Below, one piece after another: positions 1 through 9,415 of a stretch of DNA of 21,759 nt. Location of the stretch: contig JBOZIK010000001.1 in assembly GCA_051453625.1 (NCBI GenBank), positions 155,845,811-155,867,569 on the forward strand. The letters are read 5' to 3'. Made by a program: the position numbers and the translations under genes. Position 1 is the first letter of the stretch; every line of letters begins with the position of its first letter. This DNA comes from Welwitschia mirabilis. Its lineage: Eukaryota; Gnetophyta; Gnetopsida; Welwitschiales. A model generated the notes under the pieces. It searched no databases. It was not told the DNA's origin and saw only the letters and a program-made list of their open reading frames with translations.

Positions 1-893
1 GTGATGGAAGCATTGCTCTAACGTTAGGATGTCTATAAAGAAACCTATTTACATTAGTTGTAAATTTAACTTTATTGATCTTAATGTCAAAATTTTTATT
101 TGGGATGACCCCTCCCTCCACCCCCTTGCCTTAGACACACCCAACACCCACAATCGCATAAGTTAAAATAAATAAAAATAAAAATCTGAAATACATGGTA
201 AGTATAAGTTAAGAAGCCTGTGACAAGGCTATGCAGACAGTGTAACTAAAGATATTCCTATGACCAAGCAATACATCATCATAGTCAAAGATAAATCCTT
301 GAAAAGTAATAAAAGAGCTTTAAGACTCCTTTTATTACATCATCCTCGATTTGTATAAAACCACTCTCATAGTTTTTCCTTTGTCTATTGGTTATGGCTA
401 TGCAACTGCTAGCATGGAAGTTGTTTAGACACTTATAACGTAGCTCTTTGCATAACAGAGGCACATAACTTATATAGTCAAGGAAACTAGGGTAAAAAAG
501 ATGACTTCAACATTATCAAAATTTGTTATTTTGATGTGATAAGTACTTGGAGAATAAGATAATGATAAACATATTCCTAAGACTAAAAGGAGGATCCCTA
601 TTCCCAGCTACTAGGGGATGAGTAGATGGTACTCAAGGCCCATTACTGTTTAACACAATGGTCCACACAGCTTTGAGCCATGCTAGGGCTCCATTGGAAG
701 CCCTTTTGAAAAGTGCAGTGATCAGCACATGAAAAGGTATTTTAAAAGAAATGTCATTTAAAAAATTGTTCAAATTAATTGATATTATTTGAGGTTCGAG
801 CCTTCAATTCAATGACCAACCCCACAACTAAAGAAGACACGAACTTGCATTGGCGTGTCCCAAGGGCAAGGGCGTGACATATTCTTAAGAGAG
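1..893. other. upstream intergenic sequence, no gene seen
   Basis: This AT-rich stretch has no long open frame and no recognisable gene. Three details stand out. A C-rich tract at 109-125 makes the minus strand G-rich. A short hairpin at 685-704 has stem AGGGCT/AGCCCT around an 8-base loop. A perfect pol III B-box core, GTTCGAGCC, lies at 794-802. The last could be the remnant of a tRNA-derived retroposon, but no A box is evident at the expected distance upstream, so I do not call an element. Confidence 0.6.
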
Positions 894-924
894 ATTGCCG
901 TTGAAGTTGGGTAGTAGGAATTTG

Positions 925-934
925 NNNNNNNNNN
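925..934. other. assembly gap (10 N)
   Basis: Ten ambiguous bases lie in the upstream region of the QWRF gene. The round length suggests a scaffolding placeholder, so the true distance between promoter elements on either side is unknown. Confidence 0.95.
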
Positions 935-984
935 GATGGTCAATTTCCTGCCCAACATCTTGGATTAAGCTTATAGGCCATGTG

Positions 985-990
985 CACGTG
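985..990. promoter_or_regulatory. G-box-like CACGTG upstream of the QWRF gene
   Basis: The palindrome CACGTG occurs in the context GCACGTGG, about 650 bases before the start codon. In plants this core is bound by bZIP and bHLH factors. A single hexamer can arise by chance and the transcription start is not known, so a regulatory role is inference only. Confidence 0.25.
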
Positions 991-1339
991 GAGAAGCAGC
1001 CCCAGGGATTCTGCCCAAAGGCTTCCGTTGCTGATCAATCAATTAATCTCAAACACAGCCATAATTCTGTATCAAAATCTTAACCACTTTCATTATTCGT
1101 TAATCAAGTTTAATGGTTTTTCACATTTGCTTACCTACCACGAAGATACATAGATTTTACCAGCGATGCAGGTTGCTCTCATCTCGAACATTTAACAGCG
1201 CAATTTACTCATCACTGCAAACTGAACCAAGCCAACCCGTTTCAGTATTTTGATGGGAGAATCCCACAATTTTGATGTTCCCCATTTCATGTTTTTTAGC
1301 GTTTCAGGCAGATTCAGGAAGGGGTTAGTGTAGGTGGTG

Positions 1340-1635
1340 GTGTTGTCTTTCTTTTTCTTTTTATTTGGTTTTCGTTTCTCTTTCTTCGCTTTGCATCTAC
1401 TCTTGCTGTCGGCCCTTTTCCTTTCCCGACTTTGCTTTTTGAAGGCCGAGTTATGTGACTGGCACTGGCTTTTGCTTTGCCGATCTGGTGTTTGTTTTTC
1501 TATTTGTTTGTTTTGGGCCGTAATCTCGTTTAGAAGTCGACCCGTTTGCGTTTTCTATTTGGGGTTCGTTGGATCGGGAAGCAGACGCATGCCCACAATG
1601 TTAGCGTCTTGTTCAGTCTCAGAAACGGAAGAGAA
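1340..1635 (+). promoter_or_regulatory. pyrimidine-rich 5' leader of the QWRF gene (inferred)
   Basis: From about 1340 to 1400 the + strand is strongly T/C-rich, with repeated TTTCTTTTTC-like runs. This is typical of plant core promoters (Y patch) and 5' untranslated leaders. No clear TATA box lies just upstream, so the promoter may be TATA-less. The exact transcription start cannot be read from sequence. An in-frame TAG at 1531-1533 shows that the coding frame does not extend further upstream than this. Two upstream reading frames sit in this leader and are listed separately. Confidence 0.5.
1453..1458 (+). promoter_or_regulatory. minimal start-stop upstream ORF (ATGTGA)
   Basis: An ATG is followed directly by TGA, 183 bases before the main start. 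Minimal AUG-stop frames in plant leaders can stall ribosomes; the boron-responsive AUGUAA of NIP5;1 is the known example. Whether this one lies inside the transcript depends on the unmapped transcription start. Confidence 0.4.
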
Positions 1636-1639
1636 ATGA
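1589..1639 (+). promoter_or_regulatory. upstream ORF of 16 codons overlapping the main start
   Basis: This frame begins at ATG 1589 and encodes MPTMLASCSVSETEEK. It has a second in-frame ATG at 1598, which has the better context (A at -3; the first has C). Its TGA stop at 1637-1639 lies inside the ATGATG at 1636-1641, so termination occurs exactly on the main start. This arrangement is expected either to reduce initiation at the main start or to allow local reinitiation. The geometry is visible in the sequence; the regulatory effect is inference. Confidence 0.5.
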
Positions 1640-3180
1640 TGTTGCAGAAGCATCAGTTGCAGGAAAAGAATCCCAATCTGGCACTCTCAGAGAAGAACAA
1701 CAATGGCGCTCCTCGAACTAGGTCTAGAAGCCGAGAAGTTACTTCCAGATACAAGATTTCTTCCTCCTCCTCGTCTTCGGCCTCGGCCGAACCAGCAGTA
1801 GTACCACCAGGAAGGGCCTTAAAGACTGCTTCTGCATCTTCTCTGGGCACTTCGGGAAGAAGATGCGCTTCCCCAAATGTGCCTCGATCTCAGACCGAGT
1901 TACCCAATCCGAAAAGGGCGCAGTCTGCAGAAAGAAGGCGCCCATCTCCGTCTCCCAGGCCCAGTACACCCAGAACAGAAGGTCTCTGGCCTTCAACAAG
2001 AAATTTATCTTTTTCAATGCAGAAAGAAAAAGAGGCTTCTGCAAGTCCGAGACTGCTGAAATCTGCAGCAAACGTGGCAGAATCTGCTGCGCAGAGAAAA
2101 CCGACTCCAGAGCGCAAAAGAGCTTCAAAAACAACAGAATCAGAAAACGCAAGGCCTATGGACAATTCTCATCCGAAACCGGATCCGAAACCCAAGCCAG
2201 ATCAACAGCGATGGCCTGCTAGGAAGCTTTCAGGTGCTGCCCTAACAAGAAGCGTGGATCTTACTCTATCAGATAGGCCCAGCAAAATAACCAGTCTCTT
2301 GACAACATCTTCTGGTTCAAAGCCTCCAAATAGGGCTTTTCTGCGCTCCGTCAATGAACCCCCAATTTCGTCATCCGTTACTACGAGAAGAGCTTCTTTG
2401 GATGGTAGGGCAAGGACTCCAACAAGAAAGGTAACCAGTTCTAGCCCTTCTAGACCTTCTAGCGAGTCCAGTTTGGAGGAAACTCGGCCCAATTCATCAA
2501 AACCCATTAGTAAACAAAGAAAGCAGAACGCACATGAACAGACGACCGCAGGTACCACTGCAAATACTTCTGAGATGGCTTCTGACACAGAGAGTGTGTC
2601 ATCCAGCGGCAATTCTCTTACACTTGAGCCCAACAAAAGGATTGTGAGAAGAAGCAGTTCTGTAGGCCGAGGCAGTTCTGTTTCAGCTCGTTTCTTAAAT
2701 GAATCAAGCAATGGTACAAAACCTGGTTTCAGATCAACAGTTTCTGATGGTGCCGATTTGGCGTCCTCGAACTTAACCAGGCAATCAATTCGTCTGAAAA
2801 GAGTCCCTTCAAGTGGTTCAGTTACAAATGGGCCAGAACGGGTGTTGGCTTCCCCAAGGTTTGCGAATCGGTTTACAGGGTTACAGCATTCACTGTCACC
2901 TATCAAGATGTCTGTTTCATCGTCCCCTTCCAGAGCTCAGCTGAGCCCTACGAAGGCAAGGACGCAGTCAACGTTGCAGACTGGAAGTCTTATGCTTTCA
3001 AAATCTCAGAATAATCCCTCTCTTCTTTCCTTTGGTGTTGATGTCCGGAAGGGAAAGAAGGGATTGAGCCAGGTTGAAGATATTCATGATTTGCGGATGC
3101 TTAACAATAGATTGTTGCAGTGGAGATTTGTTAATGCAAGAAGCGAGGCTACGATGCATGCCCAGAAAGCTACTGCAGAG
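1636..3180 (+). CDS. QWRF gene exon 1 (residues 1-515)
   Basis: This large exon encodes the whole disordered, positively charged half and ends just after the QWRF helix, at the residues KATAE. The donor is GAG|GTATGC at 3181. Reading on into the intron reaches TAA after four further codons, which supports splicing here. The basic Ser/Pro region is the part that binds microtubules in studied relatives. It has many SP and TP sites that would suit phosphorylation by mitotic kinases, but that is inference. Confidence 0.93.
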
Positions 3181-6100
3181 GTATGCATTTCTTAACATTT
3201 GAAAGTTACCTTTTGCATATTTTTTTGATTTCTGGAAGTCCACTTGGAATAAATCCTTCCAAGACATCTAATTGTAGTGAAGGTTGATGTTTTCTTTTCA
3301 AATTGTTGTTACCCCCTAAAGTTTTACTATGTCTTGCCATAGCTTTCGGATGATTTTGTCTTTCGAGTTTGTCTGTGAAATGATTTTGCAATGTTGATGT
3401 ACTGCTTTTATCTCTCTTTTGATTTTTTGAGCATTGGATAAAAGTGGAATCTATCATTGTACACAAGTTACCATTGCATATCTGTAATTTTTTTTTCATT
3501 CTTTTGGAAATGCAAAGCTTGAACGTCATTAGTTCTTAAGAAGTGTCAAAAGTACAAAAGTTTATTCAGCTAATGAATGTTTGGAATCCTGTGTATTTTA
3601 TTTTTTCCAATGTGAATGAGGAGTGAGTACTAAACACTTTTACTGGGCCATGGCTATGAGTTTCATTCCTTTAAGATCTATACACTCGACAATTTATGAT
3701 TGTGTCACTGAAATGTGTCATTCGACATCTTTGTGGACTGAAGCTTTTGTTTCTGCTACAGAAAATGTTGTATAATGTCTGGCTTGCCACTGCAGAACTG
3801 CGAGATTCTGTCAGAATCAAGCAAGTGAAGCTGCAACAAGCAAGACAAGAGGATAAACTTTCTTCAATTCTCAGACAACAGGTATTTTCCCCTAAAATAT
3901 TTTTTGCATTCTGAAATAGGGCATGCATTACATTCAATCGCACTTTCTACTCCTTTTCCTTACTGGATTATGATAATGATTCTTTGCATGAAAACATGCA
4001 AACTGGCCTCTCCCTATTTAAAAGAACATGAAACAAGGCCTGCGTCTGAGCAATATGTTTCTGAGCAACTTTTTGGTATGTTGTGAGATTGTTTTTATCT
4101 GAAACTTGATCCCCCACACCCACCGTTTCTCATTTTTCTTAATTATTGAATTATTACTTCATGGTTTTACATTATCCAAATCCTAATCCATATATTCACA
4201 TGCATGACATTATGTGTGCAACAATTGGAAATACTGTGGTCAGTGATGGCAGATAACAAATCTTTTATTATTGTTTCTTTTATAAAATACTCATTCCCAC
4301 AAAGGCTTAAATACAAATGTAAAATAGCCCTCTTGCTTGGAACGCCTGAATTGCAAATAAATATTAGAAATAAGCGAAGTACATACATATAATCAAGAAA
4401 GTTTGTTGCATAGGATATTAACAATATGCAAAAGCAATAATCAATTCTAAAAGAGAAAACTTTCCTGTTTGAGAACCTTGACATCCACTCCTTTTTTCTT
4501 GCTGTTCTGATGATGTAAACATGGAATAGCGAAGTAGTCTGCTAGAATTACATTAGTAGAAATTCGCCCTAAATAAGGCAGGTTTCAATTCAGGCATGTT
4601 GATGCATGTTACAAACAAACATTAAAAAACTTGTTTCTATAGTAAATATCATTATTCCTTGATATGCCTTGTGCCTTGCAAATATCTTGCATTTGGCTTG
4701 AAGAAGAAGAAAGACTGATTTTTTGCATGGGATCTCTATTTATTCGTATTGTCTTTGTCCTTTTTGCAAAAAGAGAACTGAAATTGGTGATGGGATTTGT
4801 TATGTTTTAAAACAGTGGTTCTGTTGCAAACACAACACGGATATTGCAGGAGATGATAATCTGATTTCACAGTGAAATTAAGTTTTGCATGCTCATAATC
4901 ATTACCAAGTTATCAAAATTTCGAAAGCTTTGGCTATATTGAATACACAAAATAGAGGAAAAGCTAATGTATGAGTTGTTTTTTGTAGGAAACAATTAGA
5001 TTTTAATACTGATATTTCTCTTATTGCAACCTCAAAGCTTAAGATTTGAAAAGTAAATACCTTACTAGTTGTGGATTTGGTTAATTTGCTGACTTCTTTG
5101 GTAGATTCCACCTGCAAGCTCTTGAAATTTAAACTTTTTCTTTTTTGTGATATCTTTGCACCTTTTTTGAACAAAACTACACTTTACAGATTTCAGATCA
5201 TATAAACAAAATCAAAACTATAAAACATTGAAGTCTGTGAAGTAAATTACCAATAAGGCTATGGCATGTTTGCAGAGAGTTCTTACCAAGTAAAATGTTC
5301 CAACTTGTACATCTTATTTCTCAAAGCTGTTGGGGGGAAAGTTTAAAAAAAAATAATCCCTTTCATGTATGTTTGGGGATATGCCCTTGAAAGGTTTTAA
5401 GTTGTAAGGAAACATTTGGAACTACTGCAGAGACTAAGAACCCAACATAGATCATATAAATCAATGTGCACGAAACTTGACGTCCTCACATCGTCCCCTT
5501 ATTTTGTTACAGAAAAGCAACAGTTTCTCATTTAATAGGATTTTTTTTTTGGTAATAAGCAACAAGTAATTTAGCATTCATTTTTATCTCTCGTGGGCAT
5601 GCAAGTCTGATCATGCTATTAAAGATACAAAACGAATTTCCATGCATTCACCAGATTTTCATTTTCCTGTTGGATTCTGAAAGGTCATTGTGGACTGCTA
5701 TTTAGCCTGTGTTTGTTAATGTACAAATTATACGTTCAAACAGATGCTGTGTCCACATGGTTGTGTAATTGTGTTTGTGGAAAACCTTGAGGCAAAGATT
5801 AATCTTATGCATTCACCAAAAATCTTCTCGCCTGATGATGCTTGGTATTAGGATGTAACTTACTTGTTTCTTGTTTGTCAAATGTTCTTCATACATGCAT
5901 TATACGCTGCTTAAAATTCAATTTAACATACAAGTCCTCTCCAAATTTCAATTGCAGATGCCTTACCTTGAGGAATGGAGACATTTAGATAGAGAACATG
6001 CAAATTCTTTAGAGGGGGCAACAAGGGCCCTCGAATCTGCAATTGTTCGTCTTCCAGTCACGGGTGGTGCAAGAGTACGAATCCAACAATATCTGATTAT

Positions 6101-6738
6101 TATCTTTGCAGAACTTAACATCAATCAGGATGATAAAAAAATAGTGGCTAATTGTATTGTGCATTAATGCAGGCTGACCTTCAATCAGTATGGGAAGCTG
6201 TTCACTCTGCCCATGAATGGATGCAAGTAACAGAATCTACTCTCTTTTCATTGTTGCCCAAGGTCATTTCCTCTACTTTTCAGTCCAAAATATTATGAAT
6301 TACTTTTGCCTTACTTTTTGATCCTTTCTTCATAAACAAGTGTTTCTTCTGTTCCTAGTCTATATAATTTCTTTTTTTTTTTTAAATAAACTTTTTTTTG
6401 CCTTTGACAAATGCAGATTGAAGGGATGAACAATCTAGTATCTGATCTTGCAGAAGTGGCTGCTAAAGAGAAAGCCATGCTTGGTGAATGCACAGATCTG
6501 TTGGCTATGACAGCATTAATGGAGGTAATGATGAGGCTTACTCTGTAAAATTGTGATTATACTCTTCCAACTAAATGAAGAAAAAGATGACGCCGATCTG
6601 AATGAGTTCCTAACATTCATTGTGTAGGTTGAGGAGTCAAGTGTGAGGGCCCATTTGATTCAGCTGAAGCAAGGTGGATATCCTGATTTGGGTGAACCGG
6701 TAGATACACATGTAGTTCCTATTCGGTGTGGACAGTGA
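1636..6738 (+). CDS. QWRF motif-containing protein (DUF566, AUGMIN8/EDE1/SCO3-like), six exons, 696 aa
   Basis: The spliced coding sequence is join(1636..3180, 3762..3881, 5958..6074, 6173..6262, 6417..6524, 6628..6738). The start is the first in-frame ATG after a TAG at 1531; a second Met follows at once. Residues 1-470 are basic and Ser/Pro/Thr-rich, with a Ser run at 42-48, an LWPST motif at 117-121, RWP at 192-194 and TRSVD at 204-208. All of these look like family motifs. An LSFGVDVRKGKKG stretch (464-476) precedes the diagnostic QWRF at 495-498. The rest is helical, with charged heptad-like segments. Plant relatives (AUG8, EDE1, SCO3) bind microtubules; AUG8 and EDE1 are linked to augmin, which recruits gamma-tubulin for branching nucleation in spindle, phragmoplast and cortical arrays. 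The length fits the family. Phrases such as LYNVW and RLPVTGGA match some family members better than others as I recall them, but I cannot assign the subgroup or orthologue. Confidence 0.93.
3181..3761 (+). other. intron 1 of the QWRF gene (581 nt, phase 0)
   Basis: The boundaries are GTATGC at the donor and a T-rich tract ending TTTCTGCTACAG at the acceptor. The interior is T-rich and has no coding signal or recognisable repeat. Confidence 0.9.
3762..3881 (+). CDS. QWRF gene exon 2 (residues 516-555)
   Basis: This exon encodes KMLYNVWLATAELRDSV and a Gln/Lys-rich helix ending SSILRQQ. That is the typical segment following the QWRF motif, where relatives show xLWNAW or xLYNVW then ELRxSV. 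The donor CAG|GTATTT lies at 3882. The exon is exactly 40 codons, in phase 0 on both sides. Confidence 0.93.
3882..5957 (+). other. intron 2 of the QWRF gene (2076 nt, phase 0)
   Basis: This is the longest intron, bounded by GTATTT and TTTCAATTGCAG. It is AT-rich with many T runs. I see no transposon ends, no coding frame with family similarity and no RNA gene inside. Short open frames near 4204-4484 and 4902-5174 look random. Confidence 0.88.
5958..6074 (+). CDS. QWRF gene exon 3 (residues 556-594)
   Basis: This exon encodes MPYLEEWRHLDREH, an N-S-L-x-GAT helix and RLPVTGGAR. These match the conserved family pattern LEEWxLLDRxHxxSLxGAxxAL followed by RLPV. The donor is AGA|GTACGA at 6075, a weaker exon-side match but in frame. 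The following 30 codons stay open to a TAA at 6165-6167, so retention of intron 3 would truncate the protein. Confidence 0.9.
6075..6172 (+). other. intron 3 of the QWRF gene (98 nt, phase 0)
   Basis: This short intron runs from GTACGA to an acceptor ending TTAATGCAG. The reading frame runs open through most of it before stopping at 6165-6167. Homology resumes at ADLQSVWEA only after this acceptor, which fits the family pattern after RLPVTGGA. Confidence 0.87.
6173..6262 (+). CDS. QWRF gene exon 4 (residues 595-624)
   Basis: Thirty codons encode ADLQSVWEAVHSAHEWMQ and then STLFSLLPK. This corresponds to the family helix usually written as D-I-x-x-L-x-x-A-V-x-S-A-x-D-V-M-Q. The donor is AAG|GTCATT at 6263. 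Confidence 0.9.
6263..6416 (+). other. intron 4 of the QWRF gene (154 nt, phase 0)
   Basis: The boundaries are GTCATT and GACAAATGCAG. A T-rich tract at about 6369-6400 precedes the acceptor. Confidence 0.88.
6417..6524 (+). CDS. QWRF gene exon 5 (residues 625-660)
   Basis: Thirty-six codons encode IEGMNNLVSDLAEVAAKEKA and then a MLGECTDLLA segment. The pattern EMNxLVxELAxVxAxEKxxLxxC is a conserved coiled-coil stretch near the end of QWRF proteins. The donor is GAG|GTAATG at 6525. Confidence 0.91.
6525..6627 (+). other. intron 5 of the QWRF gene (103 nt, phase 0)
   Basis: This short intron runs from GTAATG to an acceptor ending CATTGTGTAG. It contains in-frame stops, so retention would truncate the last exon. 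Confidence 0.88.
6628..6738 (+). CDS. QWRF gene exon 6 (residues 661-696 and stop)
   Basis: This exon encodes VEESSVRAHLIQLKQ, which matches the family ending V-x-x-x-S-x-x-x-H-x-I-Q-L, and then a tail of about 21 residues ending PIRCGQ before TGA at 6736-6738. The tail after HLIQLKQ does not match anything I recall from family members and may be lineage-specific. Confidence 0.9.
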   Translation, partial: VEESSVRAHLIQLKQGGYPDLGEPVDTHVVPIRCGQ

Positions 6739-7740
6739 AAATGTGTGTTTAAAAAAAGATACAGAGATATAGAAGCTGCAGAGAGAACTTCTTTGATCAA
6801 GAGCCTTTTTTGAATGCGGTGGTAATGAGAAAGGTGGAGGCGATGTTATGCACTGCAAGAAGGCTGCTGCATTATCAAATCAAGCAAGCTTGCTAAATGA
6901 ATTGTCAGGTTGTTTGCTTTTTGCCAGAATTTAGTTGAGGTGTTCCCTGAACACTCAGTTCAATGTCGATATTAACATGACCAGCTTCATAAAAGAAAGT
7001 TACTGATACATTTTGCCACCCTTCCTATGTTCCCCTCAATTCTGAAGCTGAAAATCCATGTGAAACGGTTGTCAGGCATTTTGTGTTGTACACTGAAATT
7101 TCCATACCCTTCCCACTCTACTCATGCCATCTTAGAAATCACCGAGATCAGTATATTTTCCATGATCTAAAATTACAGTATTTTGTTGATATTAATTTTG
7201 TACTTCTAACAGATCAAAGCCAAAGGAATTTTGATGTGATTCTTGGCTTTGTAGTTATAAGCAATTCACATCAGCTAACAAACAATTGTTTCCAAGCTAT
7301 GTGAACAAAGTGACTTTTACATGAAGGTCTAACTGTACTCTGTACAATCTTATTTCCCTGCTGGAAAGGTGTGACGATGTACAAGCAAAGCTTTACTGAT
7401 TTTGAAATTAAAGGACTGCAAACATGACTTCATGGGTTTTAAGCTTCGTTCATACATATGGTGAGAATGCTTTTCATTTTATTTGTGAAACCAGTTTATA
7501 ATTGGAATCTGTCCACCACCTCTAACGAAAAGCTTAGGCTTAGTAGTTGAAATGGATTGAAAAGCTTAAGCATCTGTTGGAAGCAGTTCTTATCTGTGAT
7601 TTCAGGACTCTTTTTTCACCAGCTAACATACATCTGCAACTTAGCTCTCTCATTGCACTTGTACTTGAGCTCTGCAACAGGAAACATGCAGTGCCACGTT
7701 TCTGTTTGTGAGTCTTGAATAAATTGAGTTATATTGTTTC
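6739..7740 (+). other. probable 3' untranslated region of the QWRF gene
   Basis: No coding frame continues past the stop. The sequence to about 7740 is less AT-rich than what follows. The first canonical AATAAA downstream of the stop that I see is at 7718-7723. A 1 kb 3' UTR would be long, and plant poly(A) signals are often non-canonical, so the true end may be earlier (for example near ATTAAA at about 7405). Confidence 0.35.
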
Positions 7741-9415
7741 TGATTGAGCAACTCAATGGAAAGGATATTCTAATGTACATTGACAGTTTGATGAATTTCT
7801 TTGACGCCCAAGTTTGCTTAATGGCTATGAGTTTCTGCTACTGCTTTTGGATAGATGCAATATCATGCTTAAACAGTTTCTATATTAACATATCTGGTGA
7901 ATAATCTCCATTTGCATCCAAACAAAAACAATCAAGCCATTTAATGTGTTTTCGTGTGAATAATCACCTTTTTATGGTTCTCAAAGAGAAAAATAAAATA
8001 TAATAAATAAGGTGTTGAAGAAAACAATTACCTGTAAATGGTCCTCCACGCAACACCCCCAACATAAAATAAAGACATTCCGGTGATATGCTTTGGAAAA
8101 CGATGTTTATGACTCAAATTAGGTGTGAACTATATCACTCTAAGCTTTTATATTTAGTGAAAAATTTTGACCCATTTTTACACCCATCCAAGTTTGTAAT
8201 TTACGGCTATCATGGGTTGTCCCGAAACACATTTATATTCTTTGGAAGTGTTGAAACAGAGAAAGTACAATATGCATAATAGTCCGTTAGATTTTAATCA
8301 TTACCAAATGTTTTTTAATGATTATTTTACTCTTTTTTAACATGCATGTTTTATCTTGTCCTATGTGTTGATTTCTTGCTAGTTGTTTTCAACCTTAGGT
8401 AATCCAGCTCCATCTTTTTAATGACAAACACCTGAGCATTTTATTAGTTGTTTTGAATTACAATGTCTTCACATTTTGCTTAGAATATCTAAGTACATAC
8501 ATTTTCCTTTTAGCTCTAACAGTCGCAGTCACAGTAATCAAGATGGATTGTATTTAGTTGGAGATTCATATCCTAAGAACATCATAGAAGGAAAACACTT
8601 TATGAAGTATCCAACTCTATTGCATCTATGTTAAATTTAAGACATGTATTATTTGTATAATAATTAATTGAAAAGGTGCTTTGTGTAAATTATAGTGTGT
8701 GTATATCAAGTCGAAGAGACTTGGCCATGCATGCTAAGATTGTTTAATTATTTTTGTTAGTATTTACCAATTTTAAGGTTACCATGTGATTGAAATCGAT
8801 GCAAAGATTGTCTTGCCTTGATCATGAATAGAACTAGATATTTATGAGTTGTTAAGGTTGATAGTTATGTGTATCGAGAATTGACAACTACATTAAACAA
8901 AAAAAATCATGCTCTGAATAGTTTTGGTGAGTTGAGATACAATTCGATAACCTCTTATCTAGTGATTTTGTTTCGTCTTCTACAATGAAAAAGGTTTCTT
9001 TTGATCTTTATGCATCTTCCATGAACTTGATGAATATTTTAACCTAATGATGATTTCAAATTAATAGTGGTGTATAGAATCCAAACTTTCTATCACTAGT
9101 GTGGATAATACTACTTATTACACTCCCATGTGATTTGTCACATTCATAATTATCGAATAATAGTATTGTGAATGGACATGCTTATCTATTATGGACGTTT
9201 CATTTCCATGAATAATTAACTTTGTGGTAAGTATGTGTACAAATTTTTTTTATACAATTCAAAAATTCAGTTCCATGAACAAGTGATCTGTTTGGATGCT
9301 TTGGATTGTTTGTGATTGTCTTTCACAACTCTAACAGAATGTATGCAATAAGGATCTTTCTTTTATACTCATAAACTACAACCATGGATGATCTAACTTC
9401 ATGATAATGTTCTGC
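7741..9415. other. intergenic sequence, no gene seen
   Basis: AT-rich sequence with many stops in all frames. I see no tandem repeat, RNA gene or transposon end here that I can support. Further AATAAA-like clusters at about 7985-8010 and 8065-8075 could be alternative poly(A) signals but are also expected by chance at this base composition. Confidence 0.6.

Noticed and set aside
895-1083. 62-codon frame crossing the 10-N gap
   Set aside because: It starts at TTG, spans unknown bases and has no recognisable motif.
1546-1635. Extension of the QWRF frame upstream to 1546
   Set aside because: The codon at 1546 is TTG, not ATG, and the first in-frame ATG is 1636. An in-frame TAG lies at 1531.
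1334-1639. A 101-codon + strand frame in the leader
   Set aside because: It starts at GTG, encodes a Phe/Leu-rich translation of the pyrimidine-rich leader and has no domain. Only its last 16 codons, which start with ATG, are kept as an upstream ORF.
1653-2906. Long antisense and out-of-frame ORFs over exon 1, up to 234 codons
   Set aside because: They mirror the coding composition of the real frame and show no family features.
6075-6111. Alternative acceptor TTTGCAG ending at 6111 within intron 3
   Set aside because: It would leave a 37-base intron, too short for normal plant splicing, and it leads to in-frame codons without family similarity and then a stop.
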